Origin: Bradyrhizobium sp. Rc3b
Lineage (GTDB): Bacteria > Pseudomonadota > Alphaproteobacteria > Rhizobiales > Xanthobacteraceae
Reading direction: 5' to 3'
Length of the DNA stretch: 64,000 bases
Assembly: GCF_900114915.1 (NCBI RefSeq)
Contig: NZ_FOUS01000009.1
Span: forward strand, 186,001-250,000
Positions within the stretch are counted from its first letter, which is position 1. Every line of letters starts with the position of its first letter. The translations under genes were made by a program, and so were the position numbers. The notes beneath the pieces are model-generated. The model saw nothing but the letters and a program-made list of their open reading frames with translations. It was not told where the DNA came from and did not search any database. This document shows positions 10,939 through 20,295 of this stretch, piece after piece.

Positions 10939-12132
10939 ATGGCTGCGGACAATTCTCGCGGCGCGATGTTTCGCGTCATCGTGCCGAACCAGCACAGCCG
11001 CGTCACCAATGTCGAGCTGTTCTTCGACCTCGTCTTCGTCTTCGCCGTCACGCAGGTGTCGCATACGCTGCTGCACCATTTCACGCCGCTCGGCGCAGTG
11101 CACGTCACGGTGCTGTTTCTCGCGGTGTGGTGGGTGTGGGTCTATACCGCCTGGGTCACCAACTGGCTCAATCCGGAGCTGACGCCGGTCCGCGTTATGC
11201 TCTTTTTGATGATGCTGGGCGGGCTGGTGCTGTCGACGACGATCCCGACCGCCTTCGAGGGGCGGGGTCTGTGGTTTGCGATCGCCTACGCGGCGATGCA
11301 AATCGGGCGCACGGCCTTCTGGCTGTTCGCAACGCCGCGGCATCGGACCGCGGTTCGCCACAACGCGATCCGCATTCTGACCTGGCTCGCGATCTCCGCG
11401 GTGTTGTGGATCGCAGGCGGCCTGTCCGAAGACGAGACGCGGCTATGGCTGTGGATTGCGGCAGTCGCCTGGGAGTACGTCTCGCCGGCGGTGCGCTTCT
11501 GGGTTCCGAAGCTCGGCTTCTCGTCGGTCGAGGCCTGGGCCGTCGAGGGCGGCCACATGGCCGAGCGTTGCTCGCTCTTCGTCATCATCGCGCTCGGCGA
11601 GGCCGTCGTCGTCAACGGCGCGACCTTCGCCGAGCTGGACTGGACCGCGGACAACATCATGGCCTTCGTCTCCGCACTGGTCGGCGCCATCGCGATGTGG
11701 TGGGTCTATTTCCACAAGGGCGCCGAGGCCGGCTCGGAGCGGATCTCGAAGTCCACCGAATCCGGCCGCCTGGCGCGGCTCGCCTATACCTATCTGCACA
11801 CGCCGATCATCGCCGGCATCATCCTGACCGCGGTCTCGGACGAGCTGGTGCTGAAGCACCCGACCGGCCATTCCGACGTGCGCACCATCGTGAGCACGAT
11901 CGGCGGGCCGCTGGTGTTCCTGATCGGCACCATCCTGTTCAAGCACGCGATCCGCGGCTTCCTCCAGCTCTCGCACGGCATCGGCATCATGCTGCTGCTG
12001 TTGCTGTGGTGGTTCGCCGCCGGCCTCCCGCCGCTCTGGCTGTCGGTCGCGACGACGGTGATCATGATCATCGTCGCGGTGTGGGAATCGGTGTCGCTGG
12101 GGGCGGACAGAGAAGAGGCCAAGGAACATTGA
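10939..12132 (+). CDS. ltrA: low temperature requirement protein A (LtrA) family
   Basis: A 397-residue multi-pass membrane protein with about twelve hydrophobic segments. The N-terminal VTNVELFFDLVFVFAVTQVSH is the LtrA family signature, and ERCSLFVIIALGEAVVVNG is the second conserved block. LtrA was named for a Listeria mutant unable to grow in the cold; the biochemical function of the family is unknown. The ATG at 10939 follows a purine-rich GGGGGACGACG. It lies 25 bases after bolA and may be co-transcribed with it. Confidence 0.93.
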   Translation: MAADNSRGAMFRVIVPNQHSRVTNVELFFDLVFVFAVTQVSHTLLHHFTPLGAVHVTVLFLAVWWVWVYTAWVTNWLNPELTPVRVMLFLMMLGGLVLSTTIPTAFEGRGLWFAIAYAAMQIGRTAFWLFATPRHRTAVRHNAIRILTWLAISAVLWIAGGLSEDETRLWLWIAAVAWEYVSPAVRFWVPKLGFSSVEAWAVEGGHMAERCSLFVIIALGEAVVVNGATFAELDWTADNIMAFVSALVGAIAMWWVYFHKGAEAGSERISKSTESGRLARLAYTYLHTPIIAGIILTAVSDELVLKHPTGHSDVRTIVSTIGGPLVFLIGTILFKHAIRGFLQLSHGIGIMLLLLLWWFAAGLPPLWLSVATTVIMIIVAVWESVSLGADREEAKEH

Positions 12133-12227
12133 ATTGCGGAGCGGCCTGAGCTGAGGAGCCCGCCTAAGCGGGCGTCTCGAAGGATGCGCTGCGGGGAAAG
12201 CGCTCTCGCGGAGAGCGGCCGCAGCGT

Positions 12228-13199
12228 TTACTCCGCCACTTCCAGCGCATGCACCGAGAACATCTTCGCCGCATCCGTCCAGCTCTCGCGGACGCGCCAA
12301 CCCGCGCCCTGTGCCAGCGCGGCAAAACGCTCGATGCTGTATTTGTAGCTGTTCTCGGTGTGAATGCTTTCGCCCGGGCGGAACGAAAAGCTGGTGCCGA
12401 GCAGGCGCACGGTCTGGCTCTTCTTGCTGAACAGGTGCATCTCGATGCGGTGCCGCTCGCGATTGTAGATCGCGCGATGGGTGAAGGCGGAGAGGTCGAA
12501 ATTGCCGCCAAGCTCGCGGTTGATCCGCACGAGAACATTGAGGTTGAAGCGCGCGGTGACGCCGGCGGCGTCGTTATAGGCATCGAACAGCACGCGCTCA
12601 TCCTTCTCGAGGTCGGCGCCAATGATCATCTGCGCGCCCCGACCCAGGATCGCGCGTGCGCTCTTCAGGAAGGCCTGGGCTTCATGCGGCTCGAAATTGC
12701 CGATGGTCGAGCCCGGAAAGAAGCCGACCTTGGGCATCGAGGCGACGGCCCTCGGCAGCTCGAACGGCGTGGTGAAATCGGCGGTCACCGGATAGATGCC
12801 GAGCGACGGGAAGTCTCGCTTCAGGCCGTTCGCCTGCGCCTTGAGGAAGTCACCGGAGATGTCGACGGGGACATAGGCCGCGAACCTGCAATGGTTGAGC
12901 AGCAGGCGGACCTTCGTCGTTGCGCCGGCGCCGAACTCGACCAGTGCGGCGTGCTCCGGAATGATCTTCGCGATCTCGCTGCCACGATCCTTCAGGATCG
13001 AGAGCTCGGTCCGCGTCGGATAATATTCCGGCAGGCGCGTGATCGCCTCGAACAGCTCCGATCCCGTCGCGTCGTAGAAATATTTCGGCGACAGTGTTTT
13101 GGGCTGCTGCGAGAGGTCCTTGATGGCCTCGCGGGCGAAGGCGGTGGTCTGTTCGTCGGGAAGATGGGCTTCGGCCAAAGCGCTGGCGTGCACATTCAT
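12228..13199 (-). CDS. egtD: L-histidine N-alpha-methyltransferase EgtD
   Basis: EgtD (323 aa) trimethylates histidine to hercynine with three SAM molecules, the first step of ergothioneine synthesis. The sequence has the family landmarks TLSPKYFYDATGSELFEAI near the N terminus, LVEFGAGATTKVRLLL (SAM-binding loop), GFFPGSTIGNF, and DAYNDAAGVTARFNLN. The start MNVHASALAEA at 13199 is preceded by AGGAG in the mRNA. The frame is open far upstream into egtB but that sequence is not protein-like. It lies 50 bases after egtB on the same strand, so the two form an operon. Confidence 0.96.
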   Translation of the reverse strand: MNVHASALAEAHLPDEQTTAFAREAIKDLSQQPKTLSPKYFYDATGSELFEAITRLPEYYPTRTELSILKDRGSEIAKIIPEHAALVEFGAGATTKVRLLLNHCRFAAYVPVDISGDFLKAQANGLKRDFPSLGIYPVTADFTTPFELPRAVASMPKVGFFPGSTIGNFEPHEAQAFLKSARAILGRGAQMIIGADLEKDERVLFDAYNDAAGVTARFNLNVLVRINRELGGNFDLSAFTHRAIYNRERHRIEMHLFSKKSQTVRLLGTSFSFRPGESIHTENSYKYSIERFAALAQGAGWRVRESWTDAAKMFSVHALEVAE

Positions 13200-13249
13200 G
13201 ATACTCTCCTGAACGCGCTGTCCGGCGCGCATCTGTCGTCGGATGAGAA

Positions 13250-14494
13250 CTAGTCGTAATCGGCGAGCCGCAGTCCCGTGAACTGCCAGCGGTGGTGCGG
13301 ATAAAAGAAGTTCCGATAGGTGATACGGCTGTGGCCTTCCGGAGTTGCAAGCGAGGAGCCTCGCAGTACCAGCTGGTTGACCATGAACTTGCCGTTGTAC
13401 TCGCCGAGCGCGCCTTCGATGGCCCGGTAGCCGGGATAGGGCGCGTACGAGCTGCGGGTCCACTGCCAGACGATGCCGAAGGCGTCGTTGAGTTGGCCGG
13501 CGCGGGCCGCGACCTCCCACTCCATCTCGGTCGGCAGATGTTTGCCAGCCCAGCGCGCAAAGGCGTCGGCTTCGTAGTAGCTGATATGGCAGACCGGCGC
13601 GGTGGGATCGACCGGCTTCACACCGGCCAGCGTCATCACGTTCCACTGGCCATCGATCTCGCGCCAGTAACCCGGGGCCTGCCAGTCTTCCTTGCTGGCT
13701 GCGGCAAAGCCGTCCATCAGCCACAGCGTCGCACGCCGGTATCCGCCGTCCCGCATGAAGGCCAGCCACTCGGCATTGGTGACCAGATTGCGCGCGACCC
13801 TGACCGGGCCGACGAGGGCGCGATGCGCCGGCTTCTCGTTGTCGAAATGAAAGCTGTCGTCGACATGGCCGACGGTGTGGATACCCTCGTTCAGCGTCAG
13901 CCAGTCGTCGCCGGCGCGCGTCGCGGCCGGGAAGCGCCAGTCCGGGTCATAGGCCGGATAGACCGGGTTCTGCGCGAAGGCGTGCAGGATGTCGGTGAAC
14001 ATCAATTCCTGGTGTTGCTGCTCGTGGTTGAGCCCGACCTCGACCAGCGGTGCGATCGCGCGAAGCTTGTCCGCGCCGGTCTCGCGGAAGAATTTGACGA
14101 CGGCCGCATCGACATAGTTGCGATAGGCGCCGACCTCGTTTGCGCTGGGACGGGTGATGTCGCCGCGATGATTGCGGGCATGACGCGGGCCGGCGCTGAC
14201 GTAATAGGAATTGAACAGGAACGCGAAATCGGGGTGGAAGGGCCGGTAGCCGGCCGCGTGCTCGCCGAGCAAAAATTGCTCCCAGAACCAGGTGGTATGG
14301 GCCCGGTGCCATTTCGTCGGGCTCGCATCGGGCATGGACTGGATCTGCTGGTCCTCCGGCGAGAGCGGCGCGGCCCGGCGTTCGGTCTCGTTGCGGACGG
14401 CGAGAAAGGCGTCTTCCAGCCGCTGGGCGAGGTTACCGGCAGAGGACAGTGACGAAAGCGAGGGGGCGGCCGTAGCGGAGGCTTGTTTCGTCAC
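13250..14494 (-). CDS. egtB: ergothioneine sulfoxide synthase EgtB
   Basis: EgtB (414 aa from this start) is a non-haem iron enzyme joining hercynine to a thiol through a C-S bond with O2. An N-terminal DinB-like helical domain contains HRAHTTWFWEQF and the iron ligands HEQQHQE (His157, His161 of the HX3HXE motif). A C-terminal FGE-sulfatase-like domain follows (LPTEMEWEVAARAG, GGSWATPEGHSR-like end). The GTG start at 14494 has GGAG six bases upstream; the only longer option is TTG at 14545 without an RBS. No egtA, egtC or egtE is nearby, so the donor thiol cannot be stated. Confidence 0.95.
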   Translation of the reverse strand: MTKQASATAAPSLSSLSSAGNLAQRLEDAFLAVRNETERRAAPLSPEDQQIQSMPDASPTKWHRAHTTWFWEQFLLGEHAAGYRPFHPDFAFLFNSYYVSAGPRHARNHRGDITRPSANEVGAYRNYVDAAVVKFFRETGADKLRAIAPLVEVGLNHEQQHQELMFTDILHAFAQNPVYPAYDPDWRFPAATRAGDDWLTLNEGIHTVGHVDDSFHFDNEKPAHRALVGPVRVARNLVTNAEWLAFMRDGGYRRATLWLMDGFAAASKEDWQAPGYWREIDGQWNVMTLAGVKPVDPTAPVCHISYYEADAFARWAGKHLPTEMEWEVAARAGQLNDAFGIVWQWTRSSYAPYPGYRAIEGALGEYNGKFMVNQLVLRGSSLATPEGHSRITYRNFFYPHHRWQFTGLRLADYD

Positions 14495-14785
14495 GTTTTT
14501 CTCCAGACAGGACAAGAGAACGTCGTTGGCGTTGCCCGGTTCCAAAACCGAGGTTTGTCCTAGATAGGGGCTCCGTTACGGTATGAAAGTCCTCCCCGGC
14601 GATGATATTGATGTCATCAGCCTATGGATCCGGCTTGGGGGGCAAGCCGGCCAGCGGGGCATGTCGCCGCCATTTTACTTTGGATGCACAACGGTTTGGG
14701 CTACATATATAGGCAGGTATCGGGTTAGATCGGCGGAGCCAGCCCGAATTGATTGGTGGGGGCTCCGCCCCAGAAGGACACGGAA

Positions 14786-15112
<327 letters not shown>

Positions 15113-15115
15113 TAG

Positions 15116-15667
15116 GTGACCCAGCTGACGCGCCGGATTGGCGGCGCCGAGCTCGAGGTCATTGTCGCAGACATCACCACACTGAGCGTTGACGCCATCG
15201 TCAACGCGGCCAACACGTCGCTCCTTGGTGGGGGCGGCGTGGATGGTGCGATCCATCGGGCGGCGGGGCCCGATCTGGTCGCCGAATGCCGCATGCTCCA
15301 CGGCTGCAAGACGGGTGATGCCAAGATCACCAAAGGCTATCGGCTCAGGGCTGCCCATGTGATCCACACCGTCGGACCGGTCTGGAATGGCGGCACGCTC
15401 GGAGAGGACGATCTGCTCGCGTCCTGTTATCGCCGCTCGATGGAGCTGTGCGGGAAGCACAAGCTGACCTCGGTGGCATTTCCCGCGATTTCGACCGGCA
15501 TTTTCCGCTTTCCAGCCGACCGGGCCGCCGATATCGCCGTTCGTACCACAATCGAAGGGCTCGCTTTGGCGCCGTCCGTGGCCCGCGTGGTGTTCTGCTG
15601 CTTCGCCGAGCCGAGCGCCAAGCTCCACGCCGAGGCGCTTGCGCGACACGCCGGCCCTTGTGCCTGA
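15116..15667 (+). CDS. macrodomain protein, O-acetyl-ADP-ribose deacetylase
   Basis: A 183-residue single macrodomain of the MacroD type. ADITTLSVDAIVNAANTSLLGGGGVDGAIHRAAG carries the ADP-ribose-binding loops with the catalytic Asn/Asp pattern, and FPAISTGIFRFPADRAA the second phosphate loop. Such enzymes remove ADP-ribose from acidic residues or cleave O-acetyl-ADP-ribose. The GTG start at 15116 lies three bases after the grxD stop, so the two are probably in one operon. The coupling of an Fe-S glutaredoxin to ADP-ribose hydrolysis has no obvious explanation beyond stress response. Confidence 0.93.
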   Translation: MTQLTRRIGGAELEVIVADITTLSVDAIVNAANTSLLGGGGVDGAIHRAAGPDLVAECRMLHGCKTGDAKITKGYRLRAAHVIHTVGPVWNGGTLGEDDLLASCYRRSMELCGKHKLTSVAFPAISTGIFRFPADRAADIAVRTTIEGLALAPSVARVVFCCFAEPSAKLHAEALARHAGPCA

Positions 15668-15713
15668 TGGCGCGCTCAGTACACTCCGCCGGGCCATGTT
15701 CCGGGGAGGGGAT

Positions 15714-17000
15714 ATGATTTCACAGTCTGGACTGCGTGCGCTGGTCTGCGGCGCGCTGGTGTCGCTCGGCGCGATGTCGCTGGCGCGAGCGGAGGGCACC
15801 TACGAGATTCCGGCCGGGGCGCATTTCAATCAGGACAAGCTCGGCAAGATCAGCGAATTCTTCAAGAACGAGGTTGCGACTGGCAAGATCGCCGGCGCGA
15901 CCGTACTGATCCGGCAGCACGGCAAACCGGTCTATCACGAAGCCTTCGGCGTGCAGGACGTGGTCAGCAAGGCGCCGATCACGGACAAGACGATCTTCCG
16001 CCTGTTCTCGATGTCCAAGGCGATCACTTCGGTGGTCGCGATGCAATTGGTCGAGGACGGCAAGATCAAGTTGGATGATCCCGTCTCGAAGTACATTCCG
16101 TCCTTCGCCAATGTGAAAGTCGGCGTCGAGAAGAAGGCGGAGGACGGCACCAAGTCGCTCGAGCTGGTGCCGCCGAACCGGCCGATGACGGTGCATGATT
16201 TGATGACGCACACATCGGGCATCACCTATGGCTTCTATGGCGACAGCCTGGTCCGCAAGGCCTATCGCGATGCCAACCTCTACGCAGGCGATTTCGACCT
16301 CGCCGAGTTCGCCGAGCGCATCGCCAAGCTGCCGCTGCACAACCAGCCGGGCGCGCTCTGGCAATACGGCCATTCCACCGACGTGCTGGCACGCGTGATG
16401 GAGATCGCGGCCGGCAAGCCGCTGATCGACATCATGCGCGAGAAGCTGCTCGATCCGCTCGGCATGGTCGACACCGGCTTTTTCGTCATCGCTCCCGAGA
16501 AGCAGAAGCTGCTGGCGCAGCCGGTGCCGAACGACAGCGACTTCCGCGTTGGCCGGATCAATGATCCGACCGTGGTCAAGAAGATGCAGTTCGCCAGCGG
16601 TGGCATGGTGACGACCATGGCCGATTATGAGCGCTTCGCGCAGATGCTGCTCAACGGCGGCAGCCTCGACGGCAAGACCATTCTCAAGCCTGAGACGTTC
16701 AAGCTGATGACGACCGATCAGCTCGGCCCCAAATCAGGCGTCGACCGCGACTATTTCTATTTCCCCGGCGACGGTTTCGGCTTCGGCCTCGGGCTCGCGG
16801 TGCGCACCGACCCCGGCAACGCAAAACCGCCGCCGCCCGGCAATCTCGGCGAGTTGAAATGGGACGGCGCCTCCGGCTGCTATTTCGTCATCGATCCCAA
16901 GCAGGACATGTTCTTCGTGCTGCTGGAGCAGACGCCGACCGAGCGCCAGCGCGTGCAGCGGACATTGAAGCTGTTGGTCTATGAAGCCATGGAAAAGTGA
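15714..17000 (+). CDS. secreted class-C beta-lactamase-like serine hydrolase, copy 1
   Basis: A 428-residue serine hydrolase of the beta-lactamase/EstB family. The signal peptide spans about residues 1-26 (VSLGAMSLARA cleavage). The catalytic S99-M-S-K102 tetrad fits the SxxK motif, and LWQYGHSTDVL gives the Tyr-x-x motif; GLGLAVRTDPG lies near the third motif. Members are esterases, D-aminopeptidases or transesterases more often than true beta-lactamases. The ATG at 15714 has GGGGAGGGG just upstream. A paralogue follows after one base, in the same direction, so they are tandem duplicates in an operon. The physiological substrate is unknown. Confidence 0.9.
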   Translation: MISQSGLRALVCGALVSLGAMSLARAEGTYEIPAGAHFNQDKLGKISEFFKNEVATGKIAGATVLIRQHGKPVYHEAFGVQDVVSKAPITDKTIFRLFSMSKAITSVVAMQLVEDGKIKLDDPVSKYIPSFANVKVGVEKKAEDGTKSLELVPPNRPMTVHDLMTHTSGITYGFYGDSLVRKAYRDANLYAGDFDLAEFAERIAKLPLHNQPGALWQYGHSTDVLARVMEIAAGKPLIDIMREKLLDPLGMVDTGFFVIAPEKQKLLAQPVPNDSDFRVGRINDPTVVKKMQFASGGMVTTMADYERFAQMLLNGGSLDGKTILKPETFKLMTTDQLGPKSGVDRDYFYFPGDGFGFGLGLAVRTDPGNAKPPPPGNLGELKWDGASGCYFVIDPKQDMFFVLLEQTPTERQRVQRTLKLLVYEAMEK

Positions 17001-17001
17001 C

Positions 17002-18264
17002 ATGTTGGGGCGCCGCGCTTTCATCGCGGCGCTCGTGCTTCTGGTCGGAGCGGTCGGTGCGAAGGCCGGCTCCGAAGCACGCAGCGCTCGCACTCTCTCG
17101 GCCCAAGGGCTGGCGAAGGTCTCCGACTACATCCGCAACGAGATCGTGACCGGCAAGATTCCCGGCGCCATTCTGCTGCTCCAGCAGCATGGCAAGCCGG
17201 TCTATTACGAGAATTTCGGCGTTCGCGATGTCGCGACCGAGAGTTCGATGAGCGCGGACACGATCTTCCGTCTCTATTCGATGTCGAAGCCGATCACCTC
17301 GGTCATGGCGATGATGCTGGTCGAGGAAGGCAAGCTCGCGCTCGAGGATGCCGTCGCAAAGTACATTCCGGCCTTTGCCGATATGAAGGTCGGCGTCGAG
17401 AAGAAGGCGGAGGACGGCAAGGTCTCGCTGGCACTGGAGCCGCTGCAGCGTCCCGTCACGATCAAGGATCTGCTGCGCCACACCGCGGGGCTGCCTTACG
17501 GTTCTTCTGGCGGCGGCGCGGTGCGCGAGCTCTATGCGGCCGCCAACCTCTTCAATGGCGATGTTTCCAACGCCGATTTCGTCGCGAAGCTCGCGGCACT
17601 GCCGCTCGCCGAGCAGCCGGGCACGCTGTGGGACTACGGCTTTGCCACCGACGTGCTCGGCCGGGTTGTCGAGGTCATCTCGGGCAAGACGCTGCTGCAG
17701 TTCGAGAAGGAGCGGCTGCTCGACCCGCTCGGCATGACGGAGACGGCGTTCTACGTCACCGACCCCGCCAAATTCCCACGCATCGCCGAACCGATGCCGG
17801 ATGATCGCAACATCAATGCAACGACACCGGTTCGCGACATCAGGCGCCCGGCGATCTGGCAATCGGGCGGTGCCGGCCTCGTCGGCACAGTCGGCGACTA
17901 CGCCCGCTTCGCGCAGATGCTGCTGAATGGCGGCAGCTATGAAGGCCGGCGCTATCTCAAGCCCGAGACCATCGCGCTGATGGCGTCGGATCATGTCGGG
18001 CCGGAAACGAAGATCGCACGCGATCAGAGCTATTATCCGGGCGGCAGCTCCGGCTTCGGCCTCGGCTTCGCGGTGCGCACTTCGGTGCCCCCGGGGACGT
18101 CATGGCCGCTTGGCGAATATCGCTGGGACGGCGTCGGCGGCACCTTCTTCTTCATCGACCCCGAAGACGATCTGTTCGGGATCTTCATGGTGCAGACCCC
18201 GTCGCAACGCGGCCGGATTCAGCTGGCCTTGAAGACGCTGATCTATCAGGCGATGGGGCGGTAG
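17002..18264 (+). CDS. secreted class-C beta-lactamase-like serine hydrolase, copy 2
   Basis: This 420-residue protein is a paralogue of the gene just upstream; both share long stretches such as KVGVEKKAEDG and AQMLLNGGS. A signal peptide ends near residue 22 (VGAVGAKA). The SxxK motif is S93-M-S-K96 and the Tyr motif is LWDYGFATDVLG. ATG 17002 is one base after the previous stop with GGAAAAG as RBS; an in-frame ATG at 16981 inside the upstream gene is an alternative. The divergence between the copies indicates that duplication is old enough for different substrates. It is followed by a short palindromic repeat. Confidence 0.9.
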   Translation: MLGRRAFIAALVLLVGAVGAKAGSEARSARTLSAQGLAKVSDYIRNEIVTGKIPGAILLLQQHGKPVYYENFGVRDVATESSMSADTIFRLYSMSKPITSVMAMMLVEEGKLALEDAVAKYIPAFADMKVGVEKKAEDGKVSLALEPLQRPVTIKDLLRHTAGLPYGSSGGGAVRELYAAANLFNGDVSNADFVAKLAALPLAEQPGTLWDYGFATDVLGRVVEVISGKTLLQFEKERLLDPLGMTETAFYVTDPAKFPRIAEPMPDDRNINATTPVRDIRRPAIWQSGGAGLVGTVGDYARFAQMLLNGGSYEGRRYLKPETIALMASDHVGPETKIARDQSYYPGGSSGFGLGFAVRTSVPPGTSWPLGEYRWDGVGGTFFFIDPEDDLFGIFMVQTPSQRGRIQLALKTLIYQAMGR

Positions 18265-18266
18265 AC

Positions 18267-18325
18267 TCTCGTTTTGACGCGTTTTCTTTACGCGAACCGG
18301 TATCCACTTCGCTCGAAAACGCTCT
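18267..18325. repeat. short dispersed repeat between convergent genes
   Basis: The sequence CTCGTTTTGACGCGTTTTCT at the start and CGCTCGAAAACGCTC at the end give partly inverted CGTTTT/AAAACG arms around GCGAACCGGTATCC. Units of this type recur in intergenic regions of Bradyrhizobium and relatives. It lies between the second serine hydrolase and the convergent threonine aldolase gene and may act as a transcription end for either strand. Confidence 0.6.
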
Positions 18326-18327
18326 GA

Positions 18328-19395
18328 CTACGCCCCGCGCACGATCTCGCGCACGTACCCGATCGTCTCCTCGATCTGGCTCGCATCGACGTCGAGATGG
18401 GTGCAGGCGCGGATGCGGCCATCCATCATCGCAAGTGTCACGCCGCGCTGGCGCAGTGCCGCGACCATCTTGTCGCCGGCAATGCCGGCGCCGTCGGGCT
18501 TGAAGAACACGAGGTTGGTCTCGGGCTCCTGCACCTCGACGCCGGGGATCTGCGACAGCCCGCGGGCAAGCGCGCGCGCATTGGCGTGGTCGTCGGCGAG
18601 GCGCTCGACGTGATGGTCGAGCGCGTAGATGCAGGCGGCGGCGCAAATGCCAGCCTGCCGCATCGATCCGCCGAGGCGCTGCTTCCACTGCCAGACCGCA
18701 TCGATGAAGGCGCGCGAGCCCGCGAGCACGCCGCCGATCGGCGCGCCCAGGCCTTTGGAGAAATCGATCCAGGCCGAATCCCAGCCCGCCGTCATGTCGC
18801 GCGGGGAGATGCCGCTGGCGACGGTGGCGTTGAGCAGGCGCGCGCCGTCCATGTGGGTGACGAGGCCGTGCTGCTTCGCGATCGCGACGATCTCGTCGAG
18901 TGCGGCCTTTTTCCAGATCGTGCCGCCGCCGATATTGGCGGTCTGCTCGACGCTGACGACGGTCTGCGGCGGCTGGTAGCGCGTACGCGGGTGCAGAGCT
19001 TTCCGGAACGTCTCCGGCGTGAACTGGCCGTCGGGACCCCTAAGCTGGGTGACCTGGAAGCCGCCGATCGCGGCATGCGCGCCGCCTTCGCGGGCGATGA
19101 TGTGCGCGGTCTCATGCGCCAGGATCTCGTCGCCGGGGCGGCAATGCACCAGCGTCGCGGTGACGTTGCACATGGTGCCCGAGGGCATGTAGACCGCAGC
19201 TTCCTTGCCCATCAGTGCGGCGACGCGCTCGCACAGCGCGTTCACGGTCGGATCGTCACCGACCTGCTCGTCGCCGACCTCGGCGCGCGCCATCGCCTCG
19301 CGCATCGCGGCCGTCGGCTTGGTCTGCGTGTCCGAGAGCAGATTGATGCGCACCGGCGGCGCCTTGGGATCGATCGGGGGAGGGGTGTAGAGCAT
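18328..19395 (-). CDS. ltaE: low-specificity threonine aldolase (PLP-dependent)
   Basis: A 355-residue fold-type I PLP enzyme that cleaves L-threonine or allo-threonine to glycine and acetaldehyde. The start LLSDTQTKPTAAMREAM is typical of beta-eliminating lyase/threonine aldolases. EVGDEQVGDDPTVNALCERVAALMGK forms the N-terminal region, and the PLP lysine is Lys214 in DFSKGLGAPIGG. Length suits the family (about 340-360). It is transcribed separately from rpsD, whose terminator lies just upstream of this start. A different amino-acid aldolase specificity (for example phenylserine) is possible. Confidence 0.93.
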   Translation of the reverse strand: MLYTPPPIDPKAPPVRINLLSDTQTKPTAAMREAMARAEVGDEQVGDDPTVNALCERVAALMGKEAAVYMPSGTMCNVTATLVHCRPGDEILAHETAHIIAREGGAHAAIGGFQVTQLRGPDGQFTPETFRKALHPRTRYQPPQTVVSVEQTANIGGGTIWKKAALDEIVAIAKQHGLVTHMDGARLLNATVASGISPRDMTAGWDSAWIDFSKGLGAPIGGVLAGSRAFIDAVWQWKQRLGGSMRQAGICAAACIYALDHHVERLADDHANARALARGLSQIPGVEVQEPETNLVFFKPDGAGIAGDKMVAALRQRGVTLAMMDGRIRACTHLDVDASQIEETIGYVREIVRGA

Positions 19396-19441
19396 GCGAC
19401 GGCTCCTAACGCATTGCGGCCACTGAATTGTGGCTCTTAAG

Positions 19442-19470
19442 CAAAAAGGCCCCGGCGAACCGGGGCCTTT
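19442..19470 (-). terminator. Rho-independent terminator of rpsD
   Basis: The stem AAAGGCCCCGG (19445-19455) pairs with CCGGGGCCTTT (19460-19470) around a CGAA loop. On the minus strand the hairpin is followed by a run of T (from AAAAA at 19443-19447). It stands 14 bases after the rpsD stop and before the threonine aldolase start. Confidence 0.9.
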
Positions 19471-19483
19471 CGATATTCAGATC

Positions 19484-20101
19484 TTAGCGCGAATAGAATT
19501 CGACGACCAGATGGGGCTCCATCTGCACCGGGAACGGCACGTCGGAGAGGCCGGGGATGCGCACGTATTTCGCGGTCATCTTGCCGTGGTCGACTTCGAG
19601 ATAGTCGGGAGTGTCGCGCTCGGGGAGCTGGCTGGCTTCCAGCACGTGGGCGAGCTGCTTGGAGGCTTCCTTGACCTCGATCACGTCGCCGACCTTGAGC
19701 TGATAGCTCGAGATGTTGACCTTGCGGCCGTTCACCTTGATGTGGCCGTGGTTGATGAACTGGCGAGCGGCGAAGATCGTGGAAACGAACTTGGCGCGGT
19801 ACACGACCGCGTCGAGACGACGCTCCAGCAGGCCGATCAGGTTCTCGCCGGTGTCACCCTTGAGGCGGCTCGCCTCGACATAGATGCCGTGGAACTGACG
19901 CTCGGAGATGTTGGCGTAGTAGCCCTTCAGCTTCTGCTTGGCGCGCAGCTGCACGCCGAAGTCCGAGAGCTTGCCCTTGCGACGCTGGCCATGCTGGCCG
20001 GGGCCGTATTCGCGGCGATTCACGGGGCTCTTCGGGCGGCCCCAGATGTTCTGGCCCATACGGCGATCGAGTTTGTACTTCGCCTCACTGCGCTTAGTCA
20101 T
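19484..20101 (-). CDS. rpsD: 30S ribosomal protein S4
   Basis: S4 (205 aa) binds 16S rRNA early in small-subunit assembly. The start MTKRSEAKYKLDRRMGQNIWG, REYGPGQHGQRRKGKLSDFG, and the S4 RNA-binding domain RLDAVVYRAKFVSTIFAARQFINHGHIKVNG with VNISSYQLKVGD are diagnostic. The open frame extends upstream to 20206 but the family start is at 20101. As in other alphaproteobacteria, rpsD stands alone, not inside the alpha operon. A strong hairpin lies about 120 bases upstream and a terminator just downstream. Confidence 0.98.
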   Translation of the reverse strand: MTKRSEAKYKLDRRMGQNIWGRPKSPVNRREYGPGQHGQRRKGKLSDFGVQLRAKQKLKGYYANISERQFHGIYVEASRLKGDTGENLIGLLERRLDAVVYRAKFVSTIFAARQFINHGHIKVNGRKVNISSYQLKVGDVIEVKEASKQLAHVLEASQLPERDTPDYLEVDHGKMTAKYVRIPGLSDVPFPVQMEPHLVVEFYSR

Positions 20102-20222
20102 CGCGTCCTCTTCAGGTACATGGTTTGAGGAAACGCGCCCTCCTGTGTGACGGGCTAGCCCGGCACTGACAGGTCCGATCCCCAAAGCTTCAAGGGAGAG
20201 GACCACGGGTCGCGAAACGCTT

Positions 20223-20244
20223 CGCGGGCCGAAATCGGCCCGCG
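20223..20244. other. perfect 10-bp palindrome upstream of rpsD
   Basis: CGCGGGCCGA at 20223-20232 is repeated in inverted form as TCGGCCCGCG at 20235-20244 with a two-base loop. It lies 122 bases upstream of the rpsD start on its leader side. No T-run follows on either strand, so it is not a standard terminator. It may be a leader structure or a promoter-linked element; this is an inference. Confidence 0.5.
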
Positions 20245-20295
20245 AGCAGGCGGCTTTTAGGGGAGTTTGGGGTTCGCTGTCAATTGTTTAGCCCT

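Noticed and set aside
13200..13769. Upstream extension of the egtD frame into egtB
   Set aside because: The frame is open but antisense or out of phase with EgtB protein motifs; EgtD begins at MNVHASALAEA with an RBS.
14546..14785. Possible RNA gene or riboswitch upstream of grxD
   Set aside because: No known riboswitch core or tRNA-like cloverleaf could be recognised. Only a possible AT-rich promoter element was seen.
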